Shown in pieces: positions 6,178 through 14,974 of a DNA stretch of 64,000 bases. The translations under genes were made by a program, and so were the position numbers. Origin of the DNA: Eubacterium sp. AF22-8LB. GTDB lineage: Bacteria; Bacillota_I; Bacilli_A; Erysipelotrichales; Erysipelotrichaceae. The stretch lies in contig NZ_QRVI01000006.1 of assembly GCF_003458715.1 (NCBI RefSeq), positions 1 through 64,000 on the forward strand, in the 5' to 3' direction. Each line of letters begins with the position of its first letter. Positions within the stretch are counted from its first letter, which is position 1. The notes under the pieces were generated by a model. It searched no databases. It worked only from the letters and a program-made list of their open reading frames with translations, and was not told the DNA's origin.

Positions 6178-8352
6178 ATGAACGTTATTAAAAGAAGTGG
6201 AGAAGAAGTCATTTTTGATGCGTCGAAAATTGAAAATGCAATCAAAAAAGCAAATAAAGCAACAACACATAATCAAATGACAGATGAGTTGATTCATTCT
6301 GTTACGCAAAGTGTGATCGATAAATGTGAAAATTTAAAAAGAAGTCCAAATGTAGAAGAAATTCAAGATATGGTTGAGGGCGAATTGATGGAGCATCGTT
6401 GTTTTGCGGTAGCTCATAACTACATTACATATCGTTATGAGCGTGCATTGGTTCGTAAGGCAAATTCAACAGATAAACAAATCATGTCTTTGCTTGAGCG
6501 TAATAATGAAGAGGTAAAACAGGAAAACTCAAATAAGAACCCATTAGTAAACAGTGTTCAGCGTGATTATATGGCTGGGGAAGTTTCTAAGGATATCACA
6601 AAACGTTTCTTGTTGCCTCAAGATGTTATGGAAGCACATGAAAATGGTATTATTCATTTCCATGACTCAGATTACTTTGCACAGCACATGCACAATTGTT
6701 GTCTGGTAAACCTAGATGATATGCTTCAAAATGGAACTGTTATCTCTGAAACAATGATTGAAAAACCACATAGTTTCTCTACCGCATGTAATGTAGCTAC
6801 ACAAATCATTGCACAAGTCGCAAGTTCACAATATGGAGGACAAAGTATAACACTTTCTCATTTAGCTCCATTTGTGCAGGTTTCAAGAGAAAAAGCTCGT
6901 CGTGAAGTGAAAGAGGAATTGGAATCATTAAATCTTGATTCATCTGAAGATACAGTAAATAAAATGGCAGAAATGCGTGTTCGTAAAGAAATTGAAAAGG
7001 GTGTACAGATGATTCAGTATCAGGTCATTACTTTAATGACTACAAATGGACAAGCTCCATTTGTGACTGTATTTATGTATTTGAATGAGGTGCCTGAAGG
7101 ACAAACACGTGATGACTTGGCTATTATTATTGAAGAAATGTTGAAACAAAGAATTAAGGGTGTTAAGAATGAAAAGGGTATTTGGATCACACCAGCATTC
7201 CCTAAATTGATTTATGTTCTTGAAGAGAACAATATTGAAGAAGATTCAAAATATTGGTATTTAACAGAATTAGCAGCTAAGTGTACCGCAAAACGTATGG
7301 TTCCAGATTATATTTCTGAAAAGAAAATGTTGGAACTAAAGGTAGATGCAAATGGAGAAGGACATTGTTATCCATGTATGGGATGTCGTTCATTCTTGAC
7401 AACATACCTAGATGAAAATGGTAAACCAAAATATTATGGTCGTTTTAACCAAGGTGTTGTTACATTGAACTTAGTTGATGTAGCTTGTTCAAGTAAACAT
7501 GATGAAGCTGCATTCTGGAGAATTATGGATGAAAGATTGGCTTTATGTAAAAAAGCATTGATGTGTCGTCATGAAAGATTATTAGGAACACCAAGCGATG
7601 TAGCTCCAATTTTATGGCAAAATGGTGCATTGGCTCGTTTGAAAAAGGGTGAACCAATCGATAAATTATTATATGGTGGATATTCTACAATTTCTTTAGG
7701 ATATGCAGGATTATGCGAATGTGTATATTATATGACAGGGCACCCTCATACAGAGGAACCAGGAACTTCATTTGGATTAAAAGTTATGCAGTATCTAAAT
7801 GAGGCGTGTGCTAAATGGAAGGCAGAAGAAAATATTGATTTTTCATTGTACGGAACGCCAATGGAATCAACAACATTTAAATTCTCTAAACATCTACAAG
7901 AGCGCTTTGGCATTATTCCACATGTAACAGATAAAAACTATATTACGAATAGTTATCATGTACATGTAACTGAAGAAATTGATGCGTTTACTAAATTAAC
8001 TTTTGAATCGCAGTTCCAAAAACTTTCTCCAGGAGGAGCTATTAGCTATGTAGAAGTTCCAAATATGGAAAACAATATTGATGCAGTTTTAGCTATTATG
8101 AAACATATCTATAATCACATTATGTATGCAGAATTGAACACAAAATCAGATTATTGCCAGGTATGTGGATATACAGGAGAGATCAAAATTGTGGAAGATG
8201 AAAACCACAAATTAGTTTGGGAATGTCCAAACTGTGGAAATCGTGACCAGGAAAAAATGAATGTGGCACGTCGTACTTGTGGATATATTGGAACCCAGTT
8301 CTGGAACCAAGGTAGAACACAAGAAATAAAAGAAAGAGTATTGCATTTATAA
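6178..8352 (+). CDS. nrdD: Anaerobic ribonucleoside-triphosphate reductase
   Basis: A 724-residue class III reductase that makes dNTPs from NTPs without oxygen. An ATP-cone regulatory domain covers about residues 1-95 (VIKRSGEEVIFDASKIENAI). The catalytic barrel includes the HFHDSDYFAQHMHNC segment. Near the C-terminus are the zinc ligands CQVCG and CPNCG and the glycyl-radical motif RRTCGYIG, with the radical on about Gly702. NrdG, encoded 150 bases downstream, installs the radical. A strong AGGAGG site follows a hairpin. No oxygen-dependent reductase genes are in this window, which fits an anaerobe. Confidence 0.97.
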   Translation: MNVIKRSGEEVIFDASKIENAIKKANKATTHNQMTDELIHSVTQSVIDKCENLKRSPNVEEIQDMVEGELMEHRCFAVAHNYITYRYERALVRKANSTDKQIMSLLERNNEEVKQENSNKNPLVNSVQRDYMAGEVSKDITKRFLLPQDVMEAHENGIIHFHDSDYFAQHMHNCCLVNLDDMLQNGTVISETMIEKPHSFSTACNVATQIIAQVASSQYGGQSITLSHLAPFVQVSREKARREVKEELESLNLDSSEDTVNKMAEMRVRKEIEKGVQMIQYQVITLMTTNGQAPFVTVFMYLNEVPEGQTRDDLAIIIEEMLKQRIKGVKNEKGIWITPAFPKLIYVLEENNIEEDSKYWYLTELAAKCTAKRMVPDYISEKKMLELKVDANGEGHCYPCMGCRSFLTTYLDENGKPKYYGRFNQGVVTLNLVDVACSSKHDEAAFWRIMDERLALCKKALMCRHERLLGTPSDVAPILWQNGALARLKKGEPIDKLLYGGYSTISLGYAGLCECVYYMTGHPHTEEPGTSFGLKVMQYLNEACAKWKAEENIDFSLYGTPMESTTFKFSKHLQERFGIIPHVTDKNYITNSYHVHVTEEIDAFTKLTFESQFQKLSPGGAISYVEVPNMENNIDAVLAIMKHIYNHIMYAELNTKSDYCQVCGYTGEIKIVEDENHKLVWECPNCGNRDQEKMNVARRTCGYIGTQFWNQGRTQEIKERVLHL

Positions 8353-8460
8353 TCATTGGACAAAAGCCGGAGCAGGATATACTTTCTGGATCGGAAACTT
8401 TTTTGTTCAAAAAGCTTGGAATAAAACCCAAGTTCTCAATGTAAAAAGTATTATACTTGT

Positions 8461-8486
8461 AAGAGCTAGTATCCTAGCTCTTTTTC
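8461..8486 (+). terminator. Terminator or attenuator between nrdD and nrdG
   Basis: AAGAGCTAG (8461-8469) pairs with CTAGCTCTT (8474-8482) before TTTTTCTT. It stands only 16 bases before nrdG, so nrdG needs read-through or a promoter within 8353-8460 (a TATACT lies at 8452-8457). The rest of that gap shows nothing else clear. Confidence 0.7.
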
Positions 8487-8502
8487 TTCAGGAGGCATTA
8501 AT

Positions 8503-9024
8503 ATGTATTATGGAAATATAAAAAAGAATGACATCGCAAATGGTAAAGGTGTGCGTGTAACACTGTTTGTATCGGGATGTACAAATCATTGTAAGAATTG
8601 TTTCCAACCAGAAACATGGAATTTTGATTATGGTAAGCCTTATACAAAAGCGACAGAGGATGAAGTCATTGAAGCTTTAAAGCCCAGTCATATTGCCGGC
8701 TTGACATTGTTGGGTGGAGAGCCATTTGAACCAGAAAACCAAAGAGAATTGGTCAAGCTTTTACGTCGTGTTCGCAAAGAATTACCTGAAAAGAATATTT
8801 GGTCTTTTACTGGATTTATTTTGGATCAGGATTTATTAGATGGTGGTAGAAAACATTGTGAAGTAACCGATGAAATGTTATCTTTATTAGATGTTTTAGT
8901 GGATGGTCCATTTAAAGAAGAAGAGAAAGATATTACACTAGCATTTCGTGGGTCAAGAAATCAAAGAGTGATTGATATGAAGAAATCCTTAGAAGAAAAG
9001 GAGATTGTATTGTATATGGAATAA
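8503..9024 (+). CDS. nrdG: Anaerobic ribonucleotide reductase activating protein
   Basis: A 173-residue radical SAM enzyme that binds a 4Fe-4S cluster through the CxxxCxxC motif GCTNHCKNC (about residues 25-33) and uses S-adenosylmethionine to generate the glycyl radical in NrdD. The GGEPFEPEN motif follows the usual radical-SAM layout, and the length is standard. CAGGAGG precedes the ATG. It sits just after nrdD but behind a strong hairpin, which would set its dose lower than NrdD. Confidence 0.96.
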   Translation: MYYGNIKKNDIANGKGVRVTLFVSGCTNHCKNCFQPETWNFDYGKPYTKATEDEVIEALKPSHIAGLTLLGGEPFEPENQRELVKLLRRVRKELPEKNIWSFTGFILDQDLLDGGRKHCEVTDEMLSLLDVLVDGPFKEEEKDITLAFRGSRNQRVIDMKKSLEEKEIVLYME

Positions 9025-9025
9025 G

Positions 9026-9052
9026 TTGGAAGTTGAATCTTCCAATTTTTTT
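9026..9052 (+). terminator. Terminator of nrdG
   Basis: TTGGAAG (9026-9032) pairs with CTTCCAA (9039-9045) and is followed by seven T. Confidence 0.87.
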
Positions 9053-9080
9053 ATCAATTGTTAAGAAAATTTGATATAAT
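9051..9080 (+). promoter_or_regulatory. ispD promoter giving a leaderless mRNA
   Basis: TTATCA (9051-9056), 18 bases, TATAAT (9075-9080). Only six bases separate the -10 element from the ATG at 9087, so transcription should begin at or next to the A of the start codon. No ribosome binding site can exist. Confidence 0.65.
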
Positions 9081-9086
9081 GATTCC

Positions 9087-9734
9087 ATGAACTATAGTGT
9101 GATTGTTTTAGCTGCAGGAAGAGGCAGCCGAACGAATTTAGATTACAACAAAGTATTTTATACTTTTGAAAATGGGCAAACTGTTCTGAATAAGAGTCTG
9201 TCTGTTTTTTTATCAGATGATGATTGTAAACAAGTTGTACTTGTTTGTGCAGATTATGAAAAGGATTATGTCACTGAAAAGTATCTGTATGATTCTCGAA
9301 TTCAAATTGTAACAGGAGGAAAAACACGACAAGAAAGTGTATACAATGGATTACAGATTGTAAATCAGGATTACGTCATGATTCATGATGGGGCTAGACC
9401 TTTTGTTGAGAAGAAATGGATCTTTGAATTGAAACAAACATTAGAAACTGAAGATGCATGTTTATTAATGGTTCCAAGTGTGGATACTACTAAAATTGTT
9501 GTGAATGGCTATGTTAAGGAGTCGTTGGAAAGAAAGCTTGTATATCATGCACAGACTCCGCAATGCTTTAAAACAGATTTAATTAAGGAATGTCATCAAA
9601 TCGCAAGAAATAAACAAGTAGAAGCAACGGATGATGCCCAGCTTGTAGAGTGGTTTGCGGATGTGAAAGTAAAAGTAGTATTATCAAGTTTCACAAATAA
9701 AAAAATAACTTTGCCAGAAGATTTAAAAGGATAG
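9087..9734 (+). CDS. ispD: 2-C-methyl-D-erythritol 4-phosphate cytidylyltransferase
   Basis: A 215-residue nucleotidyltransferase of the methylerythritol phosphate isoprenoid pathway, joining MEP to CMP. The nucleotide motif is LAAGRGSRTNLDYNKVF (residues 8-24), then GGKTRQESVYNGL, the HDGARPFV motif, TPQCF, TDDAQLVE and the C-terminal NKKITLPEDL, all in the family order. The spacing between the R and K of the first motif fits IspD; a TarI-type ribitol enzyme is less likely. The mRNA appears leaderless. A degenerate paralogue follows 15 bases downstream. Confidence 0.9.
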   Translation: MNYSVIVLAAGRGSRTNLDYNKVFYTFENGQTVLNKSLSVFLSDDDCKQVVLVCADYEKDYVTEKYLYDSRIQIVTGGKTRQESVYNGLQIVNQDYVMIHDGARPFVEKKWIFELKQTLETEDACLLMVPSVDTTKIVVNGYVKESLERKLVYHAQTPQCFKTDLIKECHQIARNKQVEATDDAQLVEWFADVKVKVVLSSFTNKKITLPEDLKG

Positions 9735-9749
9735 AATAGAGGTATAAAG

Positions 9750-10214
9750 ATGGAATATTCAGCGTTGGTATTTGATGATTGTAATGAAGTAGAAGACACG
9801 TATGACATGCTGCTAGAAACAATTGATTTGTTTGCGAATGATGAAAATTGTACACAAATTGTTGTGAGCTGTAAAAGTGTATGGACATTAAGACTTGCGA
9901 CTGCACCAAAAAACAAGGTGATGCTTGTACAGAGACCGGATCGTCCTTATGTTGCTTTATTGAATGGCTTAAAGGCTATTAAACAGGAAAATGTAGTTGT
10001 GACAGGAATTTCGACAAAACATACATCTGAAAATATTGACGAACTTCTAAATCATTTATCAAAGTATCCTGCTATACAATTTGATAAAGATTTACAGGCA
10101 TTCGATACAAGATTATTGATGTTCTGTTTACAAAAGGCAATTGAATCCAATTTAGCAATTACATCTTATGCTGAGGCGGTTACACTTGCGGATACACCAC
10201 TAGAATTTATTTAA
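9750..10214 (+). CDS. Degenerate IspD paralogue, catalytic motifs lost
   Basis: A 154-residue protein that aligns over its length with the IspD gene just upstream: MEYSALVFDD versus MNYSVIVLAA, LLETIDLFANDENCTQIVV versus LNKSLSVFLSDDDCKQVVL, NGLKAI versus NGLQIV, and ITSYAEAVTLAD versus ATDDAQLVEWFAD. The glycine-rich LAAGRGSR, the GGKTRQ, HDGARP and TDDA motifs are all replaced and about 60 residues are gone. It is thus probably not a cytidylyltransferase; a regulatory or structural partner of IspD is possible. AGAGGT precedes the ATG; same transcript as ispD. The frame is intact, so it is probably still expressed. Confidence 0.75.
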   Translation: MEYSALVFDDCNEVEDTYDMLLETIDLFANDENCTQIVVSCKSVWTLRLATAPKNKVMLVQRPDRPYVALLNGLKAIKQENVVVTGISTKHTSENIDELLNHLSKYPAIQFDKDLQAFDTRLLMFCLQKAIESNLAITSYAEAVTLADTPLEFI

Positions 10215-10241
10215 TGATACGGCGATTGTCGTATCATTTTT
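10213..10241 (+). terminator. Terminator of the ispD unit
   Basis: ATGATACG (10214-10221) pairs with CGTATCAT (10230-10237), followed by T residues. Confidence 0.82.
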
Positions 10242-10277
10242 AATAAAACTTTAATAATTAAAAAATATAAAAGGTAG

Positions 10278-10283
10278 TACAAT
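10278..10283 (+). promoter_or_regulatory. -10 element of a leaderless ATPase transcript
   Basis: TACAAT ends six bases before the ATG at 10290, the same geometry as ispD, and no ribosome binding site is present. No clear -35 is seen upstream. A leaderless message is the simplest reading. Confidence 0.45.
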
Positions 10284-10289
10284 AAGAAT

Positions 10290-12485
10290 ATGCATAAAAA
10301 AAATACAGTAGAAGCCATAATCTCGAAAAGCTATCGTGAAATTATTCAGCAACATGTATTCACATTGTTTAATGGAATTAATGTGATTCTAGCCATTTTT
10401 GTCTTCTTTACTGGATCTTATCGCAATATGTTATTTATGATTACAGTAATCTTGAATATGCTGATTGGCTTGTTTCAAGAAATACGCTCGAAACATATGC
10501 TAGATAAGCTTTCCTTATTAAATCAGGCAAAGATTCACGTTCTTAAAGATAATCAAGAAGTTGAAGTTTATATTCAAGACGTAGAAGAAAAGGACATTCT
10601 TGTTCTTCATGCAGGGGATGAAATATGTTGTGATGGTCATATTTTGTCTGGAAACATTGAATGTAATGAATCGATGTTGACTGGTGAAAGTGATGCCATT
10701 TATAAAAAAGAAAATGATACATTGCTAAGTGGTAGTTTTGTGGTCTCAGGAAAATGTTATATGATGGCAGATAAAGTAGGACAGGATACCTATTCTTATT
10801 CAATCTTAAAGCATGCCAAACGATTTAAACGATATCCAAGTCAATTACGAGATTCTATTGATACCATTATTAAATGGTGCACCTATATCTTGATTCCACT
10901 TGGCTGTGCCTTATTTATCAAACAGCTTATTAAGACAAATTATACAACAGCTACATTGAATACCGTAGCTGCTGTTGTAGGTATGATTCCTGAAGGACTT
11001 GTATTTTTGACAAGTGTTGCCTTGGCAATCAGTTCGTTTAAGCTAGCTAAACAAGATGTTTTAGTGCAAGAACTCTATTGCATAGAAACATTGGCTCGTA
11101 CGGATACATTGTGCCTAGATAAAACTGGTACATTAACGCAAGGAAAATTAAGTGTATGCCATGTAGAAGCCTTAGAAAAGGTAGATGGAATCATTGGGGA
11201 TATGATGCAGGCTTTGCCCGATGATAACGCAACAGCCGTAGCATTGAGAACCTATTTTAACAAACAAAATCATAATAAAGTGATTTCATTTGTGCCTTTT
11301 TCCAGTCAAAGAAAATATTCAAGTGTTACATTTGAAGATGGGGAATATAAATTAGGGGCGTATTCTTATATCGCAAAAAATAAAAGTATTCGTGTTGAAA
11401 AACAAATCGAAGAGTATACAAAACAAGCCATGCGTGTGGTTGTATTAATGAAAAATGATTTTGTTCTGGCATATATATGTTTACGAGATGAATTAAGGCC
11501 AGATGCTAAGGATACGTTAAATTTCTTTAAAAAGCAGGGTGTTGATATAAAGCTGATTTCTGGGGATGATCCCAAAACAGTACAAGCCTTAGCTAAAAAA
11601 GCAGGTTTTGAATCTGAAAGTATAGATATGTCTTGTGTTCAAGATGTAGAATCTGTAGTTGATTCCTATTCTATTTTTGGACGTGTTACACCTGAACAAA
11701 AGAAAGAGCTCGTTCTGGCATTAAAGAAAAGAAACAAAACAGTTGCGATGACAGGGGATGGCGTAAATGATGTTATGGCTTTAAAAGAAGCAGATTGCTC
11801 CATTGCGATGGGAAGTGGTTCACAAGCATGTAAAAGTGTAGCTTCTTTGGTGCTGTTGGAAAATCAAATGAACGCATTACCTGTTATCTTATATCAAGGT
11901 AGATGTGTTATTAATAATATTCAAAGAACAGCTTCTTTGTTCTTAGTTAAAACATTGTTTTCCATTGGATTATCCTTATTAACACTTGTCTGTTTGAAGA
12001 ATTATCCATTTAAACCCATCCAATTAACTTTGATTTCCGCTTTGGCAACAGGAATACCTAGCTTTATATTGACCTTAGAACCCAATGGAAGCATCGTGAA
12101 AGGCGATTTTTTAAAGAATGTTTTTTCAAAAGCCATTCCAGGAGCTGTCTGTGTTATTTTAAGTGTCATTGGAGTATCAATTGTAGGACATTTTGTACCA
12201 GTTTCTTCTAGTCAATATTCAACAATGTGTACCATCCTTGCCGGTGTGAATGCACTAGTCGTATTGATACGTGTCTGTGTGCCGATGACGACACTAAGAA
12301 AAACACTTGTCGTTGTGATGTGCTCTATTTTCTTATGTGCTATGGTACTATTTAAACATTTCTTCTACATAGTAAATTTAACATGGTATCAAGTTGTATA
12401 TGTTGTGATCAATATATGTTTGATTCCATATATATTAAATGTAGTATCCTTTTGGGTAAAATATAAAATACGGAATTTTAAATAA
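10290..12485 (+). CDS. CtpE-like P-type cation ATPase
   Basis: A 731-residue P-type ATPase with the full core: TGES (131-134) in the actuator domain, PEGL (234-237) in the fourth helix, the phosphorylated Asp277 in DKTGT, and TGDGVNDVMALKEADC in the hinge. VGMIPEGLVFLTSVALA and the short N-terminus lacking metal-binding domains resemble CtpE of mycobacteria, a Ca2+ transporter, rather than heavy-metal (CPC) pumps. Ten or so membrane helices. The substrate is inferred as Ca2+ or another hard cation. No ribosome site; message appears leaderless. Own promoter and own terminator. Confidence 0.88.
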   Translation: MHKKNTVEAIISKSYREIIQQHVFTLFNGINVILAIFVFFTGSYRNMLFMITVILNMLIGLFQEIRSKHMLDKLSLLNQAKIHVLKDNQEVEVYIQDVEEKDILVLHAGDEICCDGHILSGNIECNESMLTGESDAIYKKENDTLLSGSFVVSGKCYMMADKVGQDTYSYSILKHAKRFKRYPSQLRDSIDTIIKWCTYILIPLGCALFIKQLIKTNYTTATLNTVAAVVGMIPEGLVFLTSVALAISSFKLAKQDVLVQELYCIETLARTDTLCLDKTGTLTQGKLSVCHVEALEKVDGIIGDMMQALPDDNATAVALRTYFNKQNHNKVISFVPFSSQRKYSSVTFEDGEYKLGAYSYIAKNKSIRVEKQIEEYTKQAMRVVVLMKNDFVLAYICLRDELRPDAKDTLNFFKKQGVDIKLISGDDPKTVQALAKKAGFESESIDMSCVQDVESVVDSYSIFGRVTPEQKKELVLALKKRNKTVAMTGDGVNDVMALKEADCSIAMGSGSQACKSVASLVLLENQMNALPVILYQGRCVINNIQRTASLFLVKTLFSIGLSLLTLVCLKNYPFKPIQLTLISALATGIPSFILTLEPNGSIVKGDFLKNVFSKAIPGAVCVILSVIGVSIVGHFVPVSSSQYSTMCTILAGVNALVVLIRVCVPMTTLRKTLVVVMCSIFLCAMVLFKHFFYIVNLTWYQVVYVVINICLIPYILNVVSFWVKYKIRNFK

Positions 12486-12511
12486 AAAAAGTCTGGTATT
12501 CCAGACTTTTT
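12484..12511. terminator. Bidirectional terminator
   Basis: A-rich tract, GTCTGG (12491-12496), loop TATT, CCAGAC, T tract. Serves the ATPase gene and the convergent MetE-like gene. The same GTCTGG stem ends the second MetE-like gene (13721-13745). Confidence 0.85.
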
Positions 12512-12513
12512 GT

Positions 12514-13623
12514 CTATTCCCAGACTTCTTCCGCAATTTCTTTAACTAATTTCACTTTAGCCCATTGTTCTTCTTCAGTCATGACATTACCTTCTTCAGT
12601 AGAAGAAAAACCACACTGTGGACTTAGGCAAAGCTGTTCTTTTGGCACATATTTTTCTGCCTCTTTAATTCTATTCTTAACCTCATCTTTATTCTCTAAT
12701 TCTGGAAATTTTGATGTGATCAAACCCAAAACAACCTTTTGATCTTTGACATAACGAAGTGGAGAAAAGTCTCCTGATCTTTCTGAATCATATTCTAGAA
12801 AGAATCCATCCACTTTACAATGACCAAATAAAATTTCTGCCACAGGTTCATAACCACCAGATGAGAACCATGTGGATCTGAAGTTCCCTCTACAGATATG
12901 CATTGTGATTGTCATATCTTCTGGCTTCGCCTCTAATGCAAGATTAATCATATCCACATAAGCTTTTGCGATTTCTTCTAAATCTAAGCCTCTTTCTTTA
13001 TATGCTTTTCTTTTGTTTGCATCACAAAATTCACCCCAAGATGTATCATCTAGCTGTAAATATCTGCATCCGGCATCATAGAATGCACGAATAGCTTTTT
13101 GGTAAGCGTAGGCAATATCGTGATATAAGACGTTCATGTCTTGATAACAATCAATTGGTGTATATTCTTCACTACGCACGCAACAAATCAAATGTAACAT
13201 AGATGGAGATGGAATAGTCATTTTACAAAGTGTGTCTTGCGCAATGCTTTTCAAATATTTGAAATGTTCTAAAAATGGATGATTTCCAAAATCAATTTTA
13301 TCTACAATCTTTAATGTTGCAGCCTTTGGTTGATGCCCTTTAAAATGCACAGACCAATGATCAGCCTTAATTTCTTCTACGCCATCTAAATCGGCAAGAA
13401 AATCCAAATGCCAATATCGCCTTCTGAATTCTCCATCCGTAACGGCTTGAAGCCCTACTTCTTTTTCTTTTGTGACTAGCTCCTTGATGGCTTTATCTTC
13501 AACGGCTTTTAATTGTTGCGTATCAATCGTTCCATTCGCAAATTCTTCTCTAGCTTTTTTAAGGTAGTCAGGACGCAAAAAGCTTCCGACTACATCATAT
13601 TTAAATGGTGCTTGTACTGTCAT
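12514..13623 (-). CDS. Core-MetE-like methionine synthase family protein (YxjG/YxjH type), copy 1
   Basis: A 369-residue single-domain protein of the cobalamin-independent methionine synthase family (COG0620), similar to YxjG/YxjH of Bacillus, about half the length of full MetE. The zinc ligands are visible: His and Cys in TMHICRGNFRSTW and Cys in LCLSPQCGF. It likely moves a methyl group to homocysteine, with a donor other than plain methyl-THF-glutamate. I chose the ATG after TGAGGATTTGAAT rather than a TTG two codons upstream. Tandem paralogue of 13749-14864, each with its own promoter and MtaR-type box. Confidence 0.88.
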   Translation of the reverse strand: MTVQAPFKYDVVGSFLRPDYLKKAREEFANGTIDTQQLKAVEDKAIKELVTKEKEVGLQAVTDGEFRRRYWHLDFLADLDGVEEIKADHWSVHFKGHQPKAATLKIVDKIDFGNHPFLEHFKYLKSIAQDTLCKMTIPSPSMLHLICCVRSEEYTPIDCYQDMNVLYHDIAYAYQKAIRAFYDAGCRYLQLDDTSWGEFCDANKRKAYKERGLDLEEIAKAYVDMINLALEAKPEDMTITMHICRGNFRSTWFSSGGYEPVAEILFGHCKVDGFFLEYDSERSGDFSPLRYVKDQKVVLGLITSKFPELENKDEVKNRIKEAEKYVPKEQLCLSPQCGFSSTEEGNVMTEEEQWAKVKLVKEIAEEVWE

Positions 13624-13669
13624 ATTCAAATCCTCAACTTTCGTTGGGTTAAGTCTACCATATTTGTAG

Positions 13670-13720
13670 AGTATAGAATAATCAAAAAAATCTTTATGTT
13701 GTTATAGCTAAAAACTATAA
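13670..13720 (-). promoter_or_regulatory. MtaR/MetR-type operator and promoter, copy 1
   Basis: On the minus strand TTATAGTTTTTAGCTATAA (13702-13720) is close to the MtaR/CmbR box TATAGTTT-N-AAACTATA known for LysR regulators of methionine genes in lactic acid bacteria. A TATACT -10 lies at 13670-13675 downstream of it. The same layout precedes copy 2, and a LysR gene stands next to both. Confidence 0.65.
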
Positions 13721-13745
13721 AGAAAAAGTCTGGATTTCCAGACTT
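13721..13745 (-). terminator. Terminator of MetE-like copy 2
   Basis: On the minus strand AAGTCTGG pairs with CCAGACTT (13738-13745 with 13726-13733), followed by TTTTTCTTT. The T tract adjoins the operator of copy 1. Confidence 0.82.
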
Positions 13746-13748
13746 ATC

Positions 13749-14864
13749 TTATCCCCAGACTTCTTCAGCAATTTCTTTGACTAATTTTACTTTAGCCCAT
13801 TGCTGCTCTTCTGTTAGTTTATTTCCAATTTCACATGACGCAAAACCACATTGTGGACTTAGACATAAGTTTTCTAAAGGTACATATTGACTTGCTTCTT
13901 TAATACGAGCAATAACGGCATCTTTGTCTTCTAATTCAGCAGATTTTGTAGTGACTAAACCAAGAACAACTTTTTTATCTGATGTTATTTCTTTTAAAGG
14001 TTCAAATCCACCAGAACGAGCATCATCAAATTCTAAGAAGTACGCATGTACATTTTCTTTTGCGAATAAAGTTTTTGCGACGGCATCATAAGCACCACTT
14101 GAAGCATAAGTCGAGTGAAAGTTACCACGACATACATGGGTGTTGATAACTAAATCTTCTGGCTTTCCTTCAATGGCTAGATTGTTGATACGTAAGAATA
14201 ACTCTTGCACCTTCAACAAACCATCTTGATCTGTTTGGAAGAATAAAGGTGCTTTTTCATCCACTAACATGCCCCAAGAACAATCATCGAATTGAATGCA
14301 TCGACATCCTGCATCATATAATTGTTGAATAACTACTTTATAGCCATTCGCAATATCTTGAACCAATTCTTCTGTATCTGCATAATATTTTTTAGTATTT
14401 TCCATCGCAAAAGGAAGAATCATTTGTTCTAAAAACTGTGCAGGAGCTGGAATGGTTTGTTTGGCAATTGTGTTTTCATCTTCAAATTGCTTCACAAATT
14501 TAAAATGTTCAACAAATGGATGTGTCCCATTCACACCTACTTTTCCCGTAATATAAGTGTCATCAATCATGGCAGCCTCACCGTGGAATGGAAGGCCAGT
14601 CTTAGTTGGGGTATGAGATACGCCATCAAATCCCCACATGAAATCTAAGTGCCAAGTTGCACGTCTGAATTCTCCGTCGGTAATAACATGAAGTCCTGCT
14701 GCTTTTTCTTTTTGAATCAAATCTGTGATGCATGCATCTTCAATTTTTGTAAGTTCATCCTTTGTGATTTTTTTTGCCTCGAAATCTTTACGAGCCTGTT
14801 TCAATTTTTCAGGTCTTAAAAAGCTTCCGACTACATCATATTTATATGGTGTTTGTACTGTCAT
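13749..14864 (-). CDS. Core-MetE-like methionine synthase family protein (YxjG/YxjH type), copy 2
   Basis: A 371-residue paralogue of the downstream gene: the N-termini (TVQTPYKYDVVGSFLRP versus TVQAPFKYDVVGSFLRP) and the C-terminal LTEEQQWAKVKLVKEIAEEVW segment are nearly identical while the middle has diverged. Zinc ligands are present in INTHVCRGNFHSTY and LCLSPQCGFAS. The two copies may differ in methyl donor or acceptor. Start ATG follows GAGGATTTGATT. Expressed from its own promoter with an MtaR-like box at 14944-14962 and closed by its own terminator, so copy number of the cassette comes from a duplication including control regions. Confidence 0.88.
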   Translation of the reverse strand: MTVQTPYKYDVVGSFLRPEKLKQARKDFEAKKITKDELTKIEDACITDLIQKEKAAGLHVITDGEFRRATWHLDFMWGFDGVSHTPTKTGLPFHGEAAMIDDTYITGKVGVNGTHPFVEHFKFVKQFEDENTIAKQTIPAPAQFLEQMILPFAMENTKKYYADTEELVQDIANGYKVVIQQLYDAGCRCIQFDDCSWGMLVDEKAPLFFQTDQDGLLKVQELFLRINNLAIEGKPEDLVINTHVCRGNFHSTYASSGAYDAVAKTLFAKENVHAYFLEFDDARSGGFEPLKEITSDKKVVLGLVTTKSAELEDKDAVIARIKEASQYVPLENLCLSPQCGFASCEIGNKLTEEQQWAKVKLVKEIAEEVWG

Positions 14865-14943
14865 AATCAAATCCTCAACTTTCGTGTGTGTTCAGTCTAT
14901 CATAATTGTAGAGTATAGAATAATTGAAATATTCTTTAGATTG

Positions 14944-14962
14944 TTATAACTAAAAGCTATAA
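14944..14962 (-). promoter_or_regulatory. MtaR/MetR-type operator, copy 2
   Basis: On the minus strand TTATAGCTTTTAGTTATAA, a TTATA-N9-TATAA element matching the copy at 13702-13720 in 17 of 19 positions and at the same distance from a TATACT -10. It sits directly behind the stop of the LysR gene, its probable regulator. Confidence 0.65.
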
Positions 14963-14974
14963 TAAAAGACCAAA

